Source of the DNA: Heliocidaris erythrogramma | Lineage: Eukaryota > Echinodermata > Echinoidea > Camarodonta > Echinometridae | Direction: 5' to 3' | Length of the DNA: 64,000 nt | NCBI GenBank assembly: GCA_025617745.1 | Contig: CM046853.1 | Span: forward strand, 7,622,873 to 7,686,872 | In this document: positions 1-10,086 of the stretch, piece after piece | Layout: each line of letters starts with the position of its first letter | Position numbering within the stretch: the stretch's first letter is position 1 | Translations under genes and position numbers: made by a program | Notes under the pieces: generated by a model | The model's input: the letters and a program-made list of their open reading frames with translations, nothing else | What the model was told of the DNA's origin: nothing | Databases searched by the model: none

Positions 1-209
1 GAAGAGGGTCGCTATTCATAATCACAAAAGAGGGTCGCTATTCATAATCAAAGAAGAGGGTCGCTATTCATAATCGGAGAAGAGGGTCGCTATTCATAAT
101 CAAAGAAGAGGGTCGCTATTCATAATCGGAGAAGAGGGTCGCTATTCATAATCAAATAAGAGGGTCGCTATTCATAATCACAGAAGAGGGTCGCTATTCA
201 TAATAGAAG
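1..209. repeat. 26-bp satellite array, left block (GAGGGTCGCTATTCATAATC)
   Basis: About eight head-to-tail copies of a 26-bp unit whose core reads GAGGGTCGCTATTCATAATC, followed by a variable AAAGAA/GGAGAA/CACAAA spacer. The array is already running at base 1, so its true left edge is outside the window. The same unit returns in the opposite orientation at 3,254-3,640, so the two blocks form a large inverted pair around about 3 kb. Confidence 0.95.
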
Positions 210-319
210 AAGAGGTTAAGGTTAGGATTATTTGTAAAATATTGTAATATGATTTTCATTGCTCAATGAACACTCAAATATGAAAGAATTAATTTAGCAA
301 ACCAAAATAATAATATTGG

Positions 320-1020
320 ATGGGAGCAATACGGGGACGGGCGATGAAACAAATACACCCCTTAAAAACAGGCGATAGCGAAAAAGCGGAGGAAGCGGAG
401 GAAGAGAAAGATAAAAGCCTAAAAAGGCGCTACGAAATTTGCGTCAGTTTTCGCGCTTCCCGCGGGGAGGGGGAAGTAACTCCCCATCCATGCATCCACC
501 CCTGATACATACAGTGCAGCATTGCGTCCAATAATTGAAAAGCAGTGATTCTAACTAACTTTCCGCCTAAAAGAAGGTGCTACATGTACGAGCCGCTATC
601 TTTTTCTTAAATTTGCTATAAAACGTCACAGGTTTCGCGTTTCACGTGGCAAGGGGACAAATTGTAAAGTAGTCTGGGCGTCGAACTATGCCTATAACTT
701 TCCGCCTAAAAAGAACTGTTTGCTACGGGCCTTTATCTTTCTCTCAAATTTGCTACAAAACGTCAGAGGGACCCCCCCCCCCCCCCTCCATGCACCCACC
801 CCTGTTACATACAGTGCGACGAACCATTATCCTTATCTCAGATTTGCTATAAAACGTCAGAGCTTTCGCACTTCGCGCGGGAGTGGGGAAACCATAGAGT
901 TACATACCCCTAACAACTCTATGGGGAAAACTCCCCCTCCCTGCATCCATTCCCCTGGGGAGCACGCAAAGAGTGCTCATCACCAAATTGGCACAAACGC
1001 CCCATATTGAAAATCCTGGC
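320..1020. repeat. Degenerate tandem repeat, about 200-bp unit
   Basis: Three to four diverged units share the order TTTCCGCCTAAAA, then AAATTTGCTATAAAACGTCA, then TTTCGCGCTTC with a GCGGG run, then a CCATGCATCCACCCCTG-like segment and an ACATACAGTGC box. The short frames here run across the repeat and show no protein-like composition. Divergence between units suggests an old array. No gene is seen in it. Confidence 0.7.
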
Positions 1021-1024
1021 TACG

Positions 1025-1060
1025 CCTAACCCTAACCCTAACCCTAACCCTAACCCTAAC
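1025..1060. repeat. Interstitial telomeric repeat (CCTAAC)6
   Basis: Exactly six uninterrupted CCTAAC hexamers (TTAGGG on the minus strand), joined without a spacer to a SINE fragment that begins CACTAGACC. The intact SINE next door reads TAACCACTAGACC at this place, so the junction falls on shared TAACC. Confidence 0.95.
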
Positions 1061-1135
1061 CACTAGACCACCGGAGTGCCCTGAGTGATCAGGTTCAAAC
1101 TATCCCAATATGGGGGACTATCAAGTCAAAGGTAT
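1061..1135 (-). mobile_element. SINE fragment (5' part, duplicate of 1,322-1,397)
   Basis: Nearly identical to 1,322-1,397: the A-box end of a tRNA-like head (TGGTCTAGTGG on the minus strand), then the sequence containing CCCTGAGTGATCAGG and CAATATGGGGGACTATC. It is cut inside the tRNA D-arm, where the telomeric repeat starts. It has no B box, so it is a broken copy. Confidence 0.8.
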
Positions 1136-1261
1136 TGAATTAATCCGTCGGGTGATATAATGTCATAAATAAATTTATTCAATTTGTCTCCAACGGCCCA
1201 CAAGGGGGTGACACACGCTACTGCTGTGTGATAGGTTGCCCGGGTGCTGTGAAAAAAATCA

Positions 1262-1397
1262 CAGGCGGAACCGGGCGGGATTCGAACCCGCGACCTCTGG
1301 ATTACTAGACCAGTGTCATAACCACTAGACCACCGGAGTGCCCTGAGTGATCAGGTTCAAACTATCCCAATATGGGGGACTATCAAGTCAAAGGTAT
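1262..1397 (-). mobile_element. tRNA-headed SINE copy
   Basis: Read on the minus strand, this has a tRNA-like head with an A box (TGGTCTAGTGG) and a B box (GGGTTCGAATCCCG), the two internal RNA polymerase III promoter elements. The anticodon-loop position reads CTAGTAA, so AGT. The acceptor arms do not pair, which argues against a functional tRNA. The T-arm stem GCGGG/CCCGC is intact. Confidence 0.75.
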
Positions 1398-1670
1398 AAC
1401 AACAGAATACATAGTAACATTAAAAAAAAATGATACAAATATTAATATTACTGAATTGGGCAGCAGCCAGGAAGGAAAATGTTATCCTTATAATGAGGCC
1501 GACCCGTCTTGTCTCGGTACAAACACATAATACTGACAATTTTCGTCAAAGCAATTCATAAATAGCATAGTCTGTGTGCGGGTGGCGGGGGGGGGGGGGG
1601 GGGGGGGGGGGTGCTGTAGTAGGTGTTGCCACCAGGTGTTGTTCTATCATGTCCATAATTCTCAGAGATA
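1398..1670. other. Spacer with 25-base G tract; no gene seen
   Basis: Low-GC sequence without a coding signal. A run of about 25 G lies at 1,587-1,611, a length at which read or assembly errors are likely. Confidence 0.7.
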
Positions 1671-1715
1671 GGCGAGATAGCTCAGTGGTCGAACAGTGGC
1701 CTTGTAACTGAAGGA
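1670..1715 (+). mobile_element. tRNA-like fragment with A box and broken B box
   Basis: GGCGAGATAGCTCAGTGG resembles a tRNA 5' half with its A box, followed by a loop containing TGT, as in tRNA-Thr(UGU). The T-arm begins GCGGGTT but runs straight into polypurine sequence, so the B box is lost. Probably the head of a decayed SINE; tRNA-pseudogene is the alternative. Confidence 0.45.
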
Positions 1716-1724
1716 TGCGGGTTA

Positions 1725-2290
1725 AGAATAAGAGATAGAGGAAAGATCAAAAGAGCAGATGAAAGGAGAACAATGAATAAATGCACGGGGTAGGGTACAA
1801 CAAAAGATGAAAGAGATGGAAGAAGGAAAAAAATAAAGGAAAACATAAGGAGAAAAAAGACAAAATGCTGGAAGGATAAAACAAAGGATAACATTTATAA
1901 GGGAAAGACAGCAAGAGAAGATAAAGAAAGGGAACAAAGAACAATTTATGGAAAGACAGAAAGAGAAGATCCAAGAATGATCAAAATACAGAAAGAGAAG
2001 AACAAAGAAAGATCAAAACAAAAAAGAGCATAAGAGAAGACAACAAGAAAAGATAAAGAAAGATCAAAACAAAGAATATCATAAGAAAGGACAGAAAGAG
2101 AAGAGAAAGAAGAAAATAAAGAGAGGCGAAGGGAAGGATAGAAGTAAAGATGAAGCGAAAACTAAAGGAAAGATAAAGATAAAATGATACTAAAACAAAG
2201 AATAACATAAGAACAGTTAGGGAAAACAAATGCAGAAAGATAAAGCAATATTAAGTTTAGGACAGAAGAAAAGATAAAAAATATGAACGA
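1725..2290. repeat. Polypurine minisatellite array A
   Basis: Almost pure A/G plus-strand DNA built of degenerate units around AACAAAGAA, AAGATAGAAAGA and GATAAAGAAAGATC. It is related to the arrays at 4,343-4,800 and 8,919-9,560. Long frames on the minus strand (Phe/Leu/Ser-rich) are artefacts of pyrimidine-only codons. Confidence 0.85.
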
Positions 2291-2303
2291 ACATAGGAAG
2301 AGA

Positions 2304-3040
2304 TGTCCTGGGGTAGTTGACCTAAGGGGGTAGTTGTCCAGATACGATATTATACATGATTGTATACCCTGCACTTCTTTTTCAAGGGGAGAGTTCATAA
2401 ATGACGGTTCTAGTAGTAGAATTTATATTTTAAATGTTATGGAAGCATGGATATCAAATTCCCAGGAGAGTGAGGATGTGTGATATATTCCCAAAATAAT
2501 GCAGGGGGGGGGGGGTGGCCTGTAGGATTGGCTTGTATCATCCCCCCGCAATAATTCACCTTCAATAAATTACATGATCAAATAATATGATCAGGAGGAG
2601 GAGGAGGATGACCATGATCATTATTATTCATAGGATCAAGATCGATCAACATGGTCATAATTTTTGTCATGATTTTTGTTAAGATTATGATAAGGAAGAC
2701 CGAAATAAAGATTTCAAAGAATATAATGAAATTAAGCAAGTTAATAATTACCATGAAAGCACATGCACTCAAATGCTCTGAAAGGTGATTTTAACTCGGG
2801 GAAATTTGAAAGTCCCAACCGTGGGAGGGCATATTTCATTCCCATCCATGCCCATAAACAGGGGCACACTTTAAAAACGGTAGATGCCAATTAATTGTAC
2901 GTTACTAAAATCACGTATTATGAAAATATTAATATCCCACCCCAAAATAAAAACGAAAACAAAATTTTTGCGGCAATTTCTAAGCCCGTATCCGGACAAC
3001 TACCCCCTACAACTAATCTCCAGGACAACTACCACCTACG
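2304..3040. mobile_element. TIR element, about 0.74 kb (GTCCTGGGGTAGTTG ends)
   Basis: The left end has GTCCTGGGGTAGTTG, then GGGGGTAGTTGTCC and GATACG. The right end has the inverse order CGTATC, GGACAACTACCCCC and CAGGACAACTACC. Each arm therefore carries two copies of a TAGTTGTCC box. No transposase frame lies between, so this is a non-autonomous inverted-repeat element. A target duplication was not identified. Confidence 0.65.
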
Positions 3041-3253
3041 AGAATCCCACCCCCCCCCCCCCCCCCCCCGCCCAACTTTCCCCTCATCTCCTCCCAAATG
3101 GACAATTGTTGGAACTTGAGATAAAGGCTAAGGATTAGGTCTCCACAGGAGTTGAGAAACTGGAGGATCTGGATGATTCAATGAATCATTTATTGTCATG
3201 CAACAAGGATAAAAATACGATCTGATTTCCCAATTTCAAGCATAAAAATACGA
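3041..3253. other. Spacer with C tract; no gene seen
   Basis: Holds a run of about 19 C near 3,050-3,069 and short low-complexity sequence between the TIR element and the inverted satellite. The small frames that cross the C tract are not credible. Confidence 0.6.
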
Positions 3254-3915
3254 TTATGAATAGCGGCCCTCTTCTTTGATTATGAATAGGACCCTCTTCT
3301 GTGTTTATGAATAGCGACCCTCTTCTGTGATTATGAATAGCGACCCTCTACTCCGATTATGAATAGCGACCCTCTTCTCTGATTATGAATAACGACCCTC
3401 TTCTCTGATTATGAATAGCGACCCTCTTCTCTGATTATGAATAGCGACCCTCTTCTCTGATTATGAATAGCGACCCTCTTCTCTGATTATGAATAGCGAC
3501 CCTCTTCTTCGATTATGAATAGCGACCCTCTTCTTCGATTATGAATAGCGACCCTCTTCTTTGATTATGAATAGCGACCCTGTTCTCCGATTATGAATAG
3601 CGACCCTCTTCTTCGATTATGAATAGCGACCCTTATGAATATTGACCTTTATGAATAGCGACCTTTATGAATAGCGACCTTTATGAATAGCGACCCTATT
3701 TTCGTATTATGAATAGGGACCCTTATGATTAACGACCCTGATTTGGTATTATGAATAACGACCCTCTTTCCGTATTATGAATAGCGATCCTTATGTCTTA
3801 TTATGAATGGCGGTCCTTATGAATAATTACCCTTATGAATAGCAACCCTTATGTCTTATTATGAATAGCGGTCCTTATGAATAATTTTTTTTTATGAATA
3901 GCGGTCCTTATGACT
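3254..3915. repeat. 26-bp satellite array, right block, inverted
   Basis: Roughly fourteen units of GATTATGAATAGCGACCCTC plus TTCT, the exact complement of the block at 1-209. After about 3,640 the unit shortens to TTTATGAATAGCGACC (16-17 bp), then decays into GAATAGCGGTCC variants. The regular-to-decayed gradient suggests the regular part was homogenised recently. Confidence 0.95.
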
Positions 3916-4228
3916 AGCGAGCAGACCCCCTTTGAAATACCCCTATTAATGTAAGGACATTTTTTTAAAGCCCATAATTGAATGTTTCTTCTGCGTGCAT
4001 GTAGATCTCCTTCTCCTTCACTCAGATATATATGGGTGTACACATGCGCGTCCAACATTTTCTGATATTTTCAGGGATTTTCACGGGGATTTACAGCCCG
4101 ATTTCAGTTCAGGGAGTGGCGCGCCGGCAGTGCATGCAGATGGATGCAAAAAAGAGAGGAGAACGCGGGAGCGGAGAGTTCTACCGACGCAGCCATAGTG
4201 CACTGAAATGGTTCCCCCTCTGAAATGT
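3916..4228. other. Spacer; no gene seen
   Basis: Mixed-composition sequence with no convincing frame or repeat structure. The overlapping short frames here have no recognisable domain. Confidence 0.5.
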
Positions 4229-4229
4229 G

Positions 4230-4341
4230 TTGTTACCCACGCCGATAAAATCGGCAGGGTTATGTAAAGGGCTCCGTATGTTTGTTTGTTACCCACGCCG
4301 ATAAAATCGGCAGGGTTATGTAAAGGGCTCCGTATGTTTGA
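4230..4341. repeat. Tandem duplication of about 52 bp
   Basis: The block starting TTACCCACGCCGATAAAATC and ending GGGCTCCGTATGTTTG occurs twice in direct succession with no difference visible in the shared part. This indicates a recent duplication. The polypurine array starts immediately after. Confidence 0.9.
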
Positions 4342-4342
4342 A

Positions 4343-4800
4343 TGATCAAAACAAAGAAAAACAAAGGAAAACAAGGAAAGGTAGAAAGAGAAATGGTAGA
4401 ATGATAAAAACGAAGAAAAATGAAAAGAAAGCAAGGAAAGATAGAATGATAGAATGATGAAAACAAAGAAAAACAAAAGAAAACAAGGAAAGATAGAAAG
4501 ATAAAATGATAGAATGATAAAAACAAAGAAAGACAAAAGAAAACAAGGAAAGATAGAAAGATAAAACGATAGAATGATAAAAACAAAGAAAAACATAAGA
4601 AATCTAAAGAAAGAAAAGACGATAGGATGATGAAAACAAAGTAAAACATGCCAATAGAAAGAGAAAATGATAGAATGATAAAAACAAAGAAAGACAAAAG
4701 AAAACAAGGAAAGATAGAAAGATAAAATGATAGAATAATAAAAACAAAGAAAATCATAAGAAATGTTTAAAAAAAAGGAAAGTGGGGAAAAAAGAAGCAT
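4343..4800. repeat. Polypurine minisatellite array B, about 57-60-bp unit
   Basis: About eight units, each starting ACAAAGAAAAACAAAAGAAA, followed by AAGGAAAGATAGAAAGA and AATGATAGAATGAT. The plus strand is almost free of pyrimidines except for the regular T of GATAGAATGAT. The long minus-strand frame (Phe/Leu/Ser) follows from this composition and is not a gene. Confidence 0.92.
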
Positions 4801-5153
4801 TGGAAAGATATAGGCCTAAAGATAAATGCATCAGGCAGTATACGGTTTGAATTCCGCGCGAAAAAATTGACCCTCTGACGTAAGCGATTTTAGACATTAA
4901 AAATGCGCGGAGTGTGAAAGCAATCAAACCGTTCTGTTCCTCTAGAGCGGTCTAACTTGGAGCGGTCTAACAGGGAGTGTGAATGGGGTCTAACGTGCAG
5001 TGTGAAAGCATTGTAGCTTCATGGTGAAAGCGAAAGCGATCCTATATAATTTTGAAGTTGAAGTTGAAGTTCAACCGGAAGTGAGTGTGTGCATGTGTTC
5101 CGCGCGGGAAATCTCGTGATAAGTTTCCTAGATTTTCCTTAAAATCGCTGCAT
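4801..5153. other. Spacer; no gene seen
   Basis: Unique-looking sequence with a short repeated GAGCGGTCTAAC box and a (GAAGTT)n stretch near 5,053. No protein or RNA gene is recognised. Confidence 0.5.
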
Positions 5154-5597
5154 TTAAAGGGAAATCCAACCTTAATATCAAGTTGCTTTGAAAGAAAGAG
5201 GAAAATTCAGAGAAGCAGATTGGTGAAAGTTTGAACGAAATCGGACAAGCAATAAGAAAGTTATGAACTTTTGAAAGTTGTATTTATATGGGAATTTCAA
5301 ATTGGCCGAATATAGGTAATGTCACTGTGATGTAGCTGTGGACAACTCCTCCATTCGCTCCAACACACAAAATGACTAAAATGTCATTTTTTTCAAAATG
5401 TATTACTCAATAGGATCTTTTTCTTTCATTAGGACCTATAACAATATGCTATCTGCAATATATAATACGTAGTATTAAGCATTCAACGCATGAAAATATT
5501 GACAAATACAAGAAATATCGGAACAGACTGACGTCAATTATACGTTACTCCCGTAAGTCATATTACTCCACACAATTTGAACAGGCAAGGGGCAATA

Positions 5598-7306
5598 TGT
5601 CCTCTACTTGGAAAACTGTCAAAGATATATTACGTAAGCATGGAAATATTGCTACCCCAGAAAAGTTCACTCATGATGGAAAAGCATTTGCTTCGGCAAG
5701 AGATATTGCAAATGCATTTAACAGCTATTTTACAAATTAATGTTGGTACAAATCAAGCAAAGTTAATGGATTCAAATGGTACCAATTTTAGGAATTATCT
5801 ACACAATTATTCATCCCAATTTTCTATCTTCTTCAGGCCAACTAACTATCTAGAAATCTTCAATGTAGTAAGTTTGCTGAAGAATAGTCACTCATATGGC
5901 CATGATGAATTAAGCACATCCCTGTTAAAGCAGATTATTGACTCAATTATAACCCCAGTTGTACACATTTAACCTCTCATTGTCGACAGGAGTGTTTCCT
6001 TCTAGTTTCAAACTAGCCAAAGTGATCCCGATTCATAAGAAAGATGATGCAAAATTCATCTCTAATTATAGACCTATTTCAGTATTACCTAGCTTGTCTA
6101 AAATTCTGGAGAGAATTGTTTATAATAGGCTCTATGAATTTTTGGATAATCACAAGTACCTAAATTCTGAACAATATGGATTTAGGCGATGTCATTCTAC
6201 CGACCTTGCATTGTTAAAATTTTACGACCGTGTGTCAACTGCCCTAGCAGCTCGGGAGCATGTTGTTGGCGTATTTATGGATCATGGTAAAGCGTTTGAT
6301 ACACTTGATCACTCTATTCTTCTTTCTAAATTGGAGCACTATGGAATAAGAGGTATTGCGTTACAGTGGTTTTCAAATTATTTATCTATATGAGAAGCCA
6401 ATATACCCATTGCAATTGTACAAATTCAGATGTTACTTTTTTTAAATGTGGCGTCCCCCAAGGATCTATTCTAGGTCCGCTATTATTTCTCATCTACATT
6501 TATTATTTGTGATGTTTCCGCAGATTTGCATTATACCTTATTTGCGGATGATACAAGTGTCTTCTTGTCACATTGTAATATCCAAACGCTTGAACAAAAA
6601 CTGAACTCAGAACTGCCAAAGTTGACATTATGGTTCAGGAGTAACCTGCTCTCTCTAAATATAGGAAAAACCAATTTTATTCATTTTCAGGGAAGGAAAT
6701 CTACTGGCAACAAACAATTAAATATTAAGGTGGATGGTATAAAGTTAGAGCGAAAGACATGTACAAAGTTCCTTGGTGTGTATATCAATCAGAAGCTTGA
6801 TTGGAGTGACCATGTGGCTCACATTGTTACCCCAATTTCTCGAAACATAGGTGTATTGTACAGGGTTAAATGTTTTGTTATTGATAGAATTTTATTGATA
6901 TTATACAATACCATACATTTCATATTGCATTGTACTTTGGGCTACATCCAAGGTATCAACTAACAATATCCTGCAAAAGAAAGCCATTCGCATATGTACT
7001 GGGTCTGGTCCCCGAGACCACACAAAGCCTTTATTTGTTAAGTTGAAGTGCCTGAAGGTCGATGATATAAACTACCTGCAAACCGCCTTATTCATGTTTC
7101 GTTTTAATGCCAAACTTTTGCCTGACTCATTTTCTTCTATGTTTCAGCATAACAGCACCATTCACTCCTATCCCACCAGGCAGGCATCAAACATACATTT
7201 AGTCAATCCCCGCACCGCGTTAGCACATAAATCAATCAGACATAGCGGTCCAGATATTTGGAATTCTGTTCCGCAAAATATCCGTAATTTGCAAACCCCA
7301 CATTAG
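5598..7306 (+). pseudogene. LINE reverse transcriptase remnant, multiply frameshifted
   Basis: The reading passes through at least four frames. Linker ending DIANAFNSYFTN (5,598-5,740); then 5,740-5,958; NYRPISVLPSLSKILERI, QYGFR and AFDTLDHS (5,959-6,393); GVPQGSILGPLLF near 6,449-6,490; FADDTSVFLS and KFLGVYI (6,526-6,963); and the C-terminal SGPDIWNSVPQNIRNL (to 7,306). The FADD catalytic pair and the first catalytic Asp (FMDHGKAFDT) are still readable, but the frame breaks and internal stops rule out a functional enzyme. The order matches a LINE ORF2 after its endonuclease, which is missing because of 5' truncation. Confidence 0.85.
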
Positions 7307-8240
7307 GTTTCTATATGGAAATGGTATATGGGGCACCCATAGAAATGGTATGGGGTCTATGGGACTGATACCTGTAGGTTTCTATAGGACCAATAAGAAA
7401 TCCTGTATGTTTCTACAGGGCCTATAGAAATTATAGAAATTAATTAACTATAAGATTAATATAAGAAGAAATAATGGAAATGCTGTGGGTGTCTACAGGA
7501 ACAATGACATGATTAATCCTATCCTGTAATCATATCCTATCCTATCCTACTCCTATAAATCCTATAACCTACATCATATGTCCTATATACCTAGCTACTA
7601 AGCAATTGTATCACATTCATTATAATATTATATAGGGACATAGTTGTAGTGCTATAAAAAATGGTTACTAACTAGATTACACTTTTATTATTAAAACACT
7701 TATTAAAACAATTTACACTTTTATTAAAGAAATATGAAAATTCTATCACAGTTCAAATCTTAATCCCAAATATAAATGTATTTATTTATTTCCACTAGTT
7801 TTCATATTTTAGATTATTCTTATACATGAATATTCATGATTGATTAGGACCTATAGAAACCAATAGAAACCAATAGAAACATCCAAAAACCAATAGGACC
7901 AATAGAAACAACCCAAACCCAATAGTACTGTTTATAGAATCTATTGGTTTCCTCATTGGATTGGTGTATGGGATCCATTATAGGAATCCAATAGAAACCA
8001 ATAGGACCAATAGGACCAACAGGATAGTAGCATGGCACCCTTGAATTATTGAATGGGCTTTACTGGATTTTCTATGGGTTTTATGGGTTTTTATGGGTGC
8101 ACATTTGAACAGCTGTGCTTCATATGGCACTTCTATATGGGTTCCTATAGGAAACCAATAGAAACCAACAAAACCATCAGAAACCATCAGAAATTTCCTA
8201 TTGGTTTTCTATGGGTCTCTATGGGATTTTCGACCTGGGT
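7307..8240. repeat. TTTCTATAGG / CCAATAGAAACC-rich block within the LINE
   Basis: Dense short boxes such as GGTTTCTATAGGACC, CCAATAGAAACCAATAG and CCTATTGGTTTTCTATGGG, in both orientations, mixed with CCTATCCTAT runs. It begins just after the LINE coding remnant and ends before the presumed 3' UTR, so it is probably a later insertion or a local expansion. The small frames rich in GFYWFPIG-type repeats come from these boxes. Confidence 0.6.
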
Positions 8241-8918
8241 TTATTTACTATTACTTACTCATCGAAGACTTGATATATTATTTGTCAACATTAGGGCACC
8301 CCTTCACCTTTCTGATTCCTATTTTCTGCTTCTCTTTCCCTTGTAAATAAACTCTCTATTTTTTTTCTATTCATATTTTTTGTTGATTTTTTTTTATTCT
8401 ATGTTATTCTGTAAATAAAGTTTGTTGTTAGTGTCATCATTAGTTATTTTCCTTTTATATGTATTATTTACAAAATGGAAAGGTATTGCAATGCTTCAAG
8501 CTTTAGCTTATATTGCCATACCTCTGCATGTTACTACGTTATCCATATATTGTACCTGTATTATGATTTTTTGTCATAATGATCATACTATGCAATACCA
8601 TGTACCATGCAGAAAAAAATAAATAAATAAATAAATAAATATTTGAGTACTGCCCCGATCTTTGTATAAGAGCGCCTCGAAGAAAACCGCAAATTAATGA
8701 TAGTTTTTGTGCACGACAAACGGGAGAGTTGTCCAGAAAAATGTCACAATCGACTCACCAAATTGCCAATTTGAGATTCGCATAGATGTAGTGATCTCAT
8801 TTTTCAAACATCTATATTAGTCCTTGTCCGATTTCTTTCAAACTTTCACCATCCTGCTTTTCTTATTTTTCTGCTTTCACACAAATCATCTTATTACCAA
8901 GGTTGGATTGCCCTTTAA

Positions 8919-9560
8919 AGAAAGAGAAGACGATAGAAAGAAAAGACAAGGAAAGATAGAAAGAGGAAATGATAGAATGATGAAAAGAAAGAAAAGATAG
9001 AAAGGGAAAATGATAGAATGAATAAAAACAAAGAAAAGCATATAAGAAATTTAAAGAAGGAGAAGACGTTAGAAAGAAAACATAAGGAAAGTATCATAGA
9101 AAGAGGAAATGATGAAAAAAAAAGAACACATAGAAAGGGAAAATGATATAATTAATAAAAACAAAGAAAAACAAAAGAAAATAACAAAAAATAGAAAGAG
9201 ATAAACGATAGAATGCGGAAAACCGAGAAAAACAAAAGAAAACAAAGAAAGATAGAAAAAGAAAACGATAGAATGATGAAAACAGAGAAAAACAAAAGAA
9301 AACAAGGAAAGATAGAAAGACAAAATGATAACATGATAAAAACAAAGAAAAAAAAAAGCTTAAATATTAACATTAGGTGGACTGTCTGTAAGAAATCTAA
9401 AGAAATAAAAGACGATAGTGTGATAAAACAAAAGAAATCAAGGAAAAATAGAAAGAGAAAATGATAGAATGATATAAAACAAAGAAAAACAAAAGAAATC
9501 TAAAGAAAGGAAAAACGATATAGAATGATGAAAACAAAGAAAAACAAATGTAAAGAAGAC
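8919..9560. repeat. Polypurine minisatellite array C
   Basis: Same unit family as arrays A and B (ACAAAGAAAAACAAAAG, AAGGAAAGATAGAAAGA, AATGATAGAATGATGAAA). It starts directly at the TTAA end of the MITE. Frames on either strand are by-products of the repeat. Confidence 0.9.
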
Positions 9561-9569
9561 ATAAAGATA

Positions 9570-9616
9570 ACTAGAATTTCAATTCGTCACTGAAGACGAA
9601 TTAGGTGGTCTGTCTG
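9570..9616. mobile_element. End fragment of the GACGAATTAGGTG element family
   Basis: CTAGAATTTCAATTCGTCAC followed by TGAAGACGAATTAGGTGG matches the left end of the 2.4-kb element at 30,507-32,890. Only this end is recognised here; the rest up to 10,059 shows no clear match and no gene. Confidence 0.6.
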
Positions 9617-10059
9617 TCCTTGTGGCAAATTGTCAGGGGCCTGTATAACGTATAACTTGAGAGATACAATCAATCTTACGATCAATAAAATTGTAACTCT
9701 TCAGTACATGGTTTGCCATAGACTTAAGATTTGTGTAGTATTTGTGCAAGATAATAATCATGATAATGTTGACAATGATGATAAGATGGTTATATAATTA
9801 ATATACGTAATCAACTTTATCTTCTTCCCTTTCATTGTGGTGCTGGACACTGCTTCAGTGTAATGATTTATGCGCGAGCGAGCAAAAAAATTCAGACATT
9901 TTTCTAATGCTGAAGTCCTTGGGTTGTGCATTATTTACAGCCATATAATGAAAATGACAACAACAAATTAATTTTGGGGGAATGCCTAATGATCTTTTAA
10001 TTCGTACATTAACTTTGTCGGTTTTCTTTAGGATTACCAGGATTACATCGATATCATCA
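9617..10059. other. Spacer; no gene seen
   Basis: Low-GC sequence with short ATGATAATGATGATAA-like stretches. No coding frame, RNA gene or repeat end is recognised up to the target duplication of the next LINE. Confidence 0.5.
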
Positions 10060-10086
10060 TTATGTGATCTGCTTGATTTCTCAAAA

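Larger units (their letters stand above)
5464..8641 (+). mobile_element. 5'-truncated LINE inserted in the MITE
   Basis: A non-LTR retrotransposon of jockey/CR1/L2-like type. It starts in the linker upstream of the reverse transcriptase and ends in an (AAAT)n-type tail at about 8,615-8,641. The coding remnant stops near 7,306. A block rich in TTTCTATAGG/CCAATAGAAACC motifs (7,307-8,240) separates it from the likely 3' UTR. The MITE resumes just after the tail, so the LINE is the younger insertion. The exact left junction is uncertain by several bases. Confidence 0.7.
5158..8914. mobile_element. TTAA-flanked MITE (AGGGAAATCC family) split by a LINE
   Basis: The left part, 5,158-5,463, starts TTAA-AGGGAAATCCAACCTT. 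The right part, about 8,678-8,914, ends AAGGTTGGATTGCCCT-TTAA. Together they match the uninterrupted 505-bp copy at 48,931-49,435 in the same order. The missing middle is occupied by a LINE. The TTAA flanks are typical of piggyBac or Kolobok insertions; no transposase is present. Confidence 0.82.

Noticed and set aside
1-209. CRISPR array
   Set aside because: The repeats are contiguous with 6-base variable joints rather than unique spacers, and the surrounding DNA is eukaryotic.
1262-1340. Functional tRNA-Thr gene
   Set aside because: A and B boxes are good but the acceptor stem fails and the same sequence continues into a SINE body that is duplicated nearby.
4081-4800. 239-codon minus-strand frame rich in Phe, Leu and Ser
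   Set aside because: It lies on the complement of a polypurine minisatellite; lack of A-rich stops in pyrimidine-only codons explains the length. Similar frames occur at 1.7-2.4 and 8.9-9.4 kb over the related arrays.
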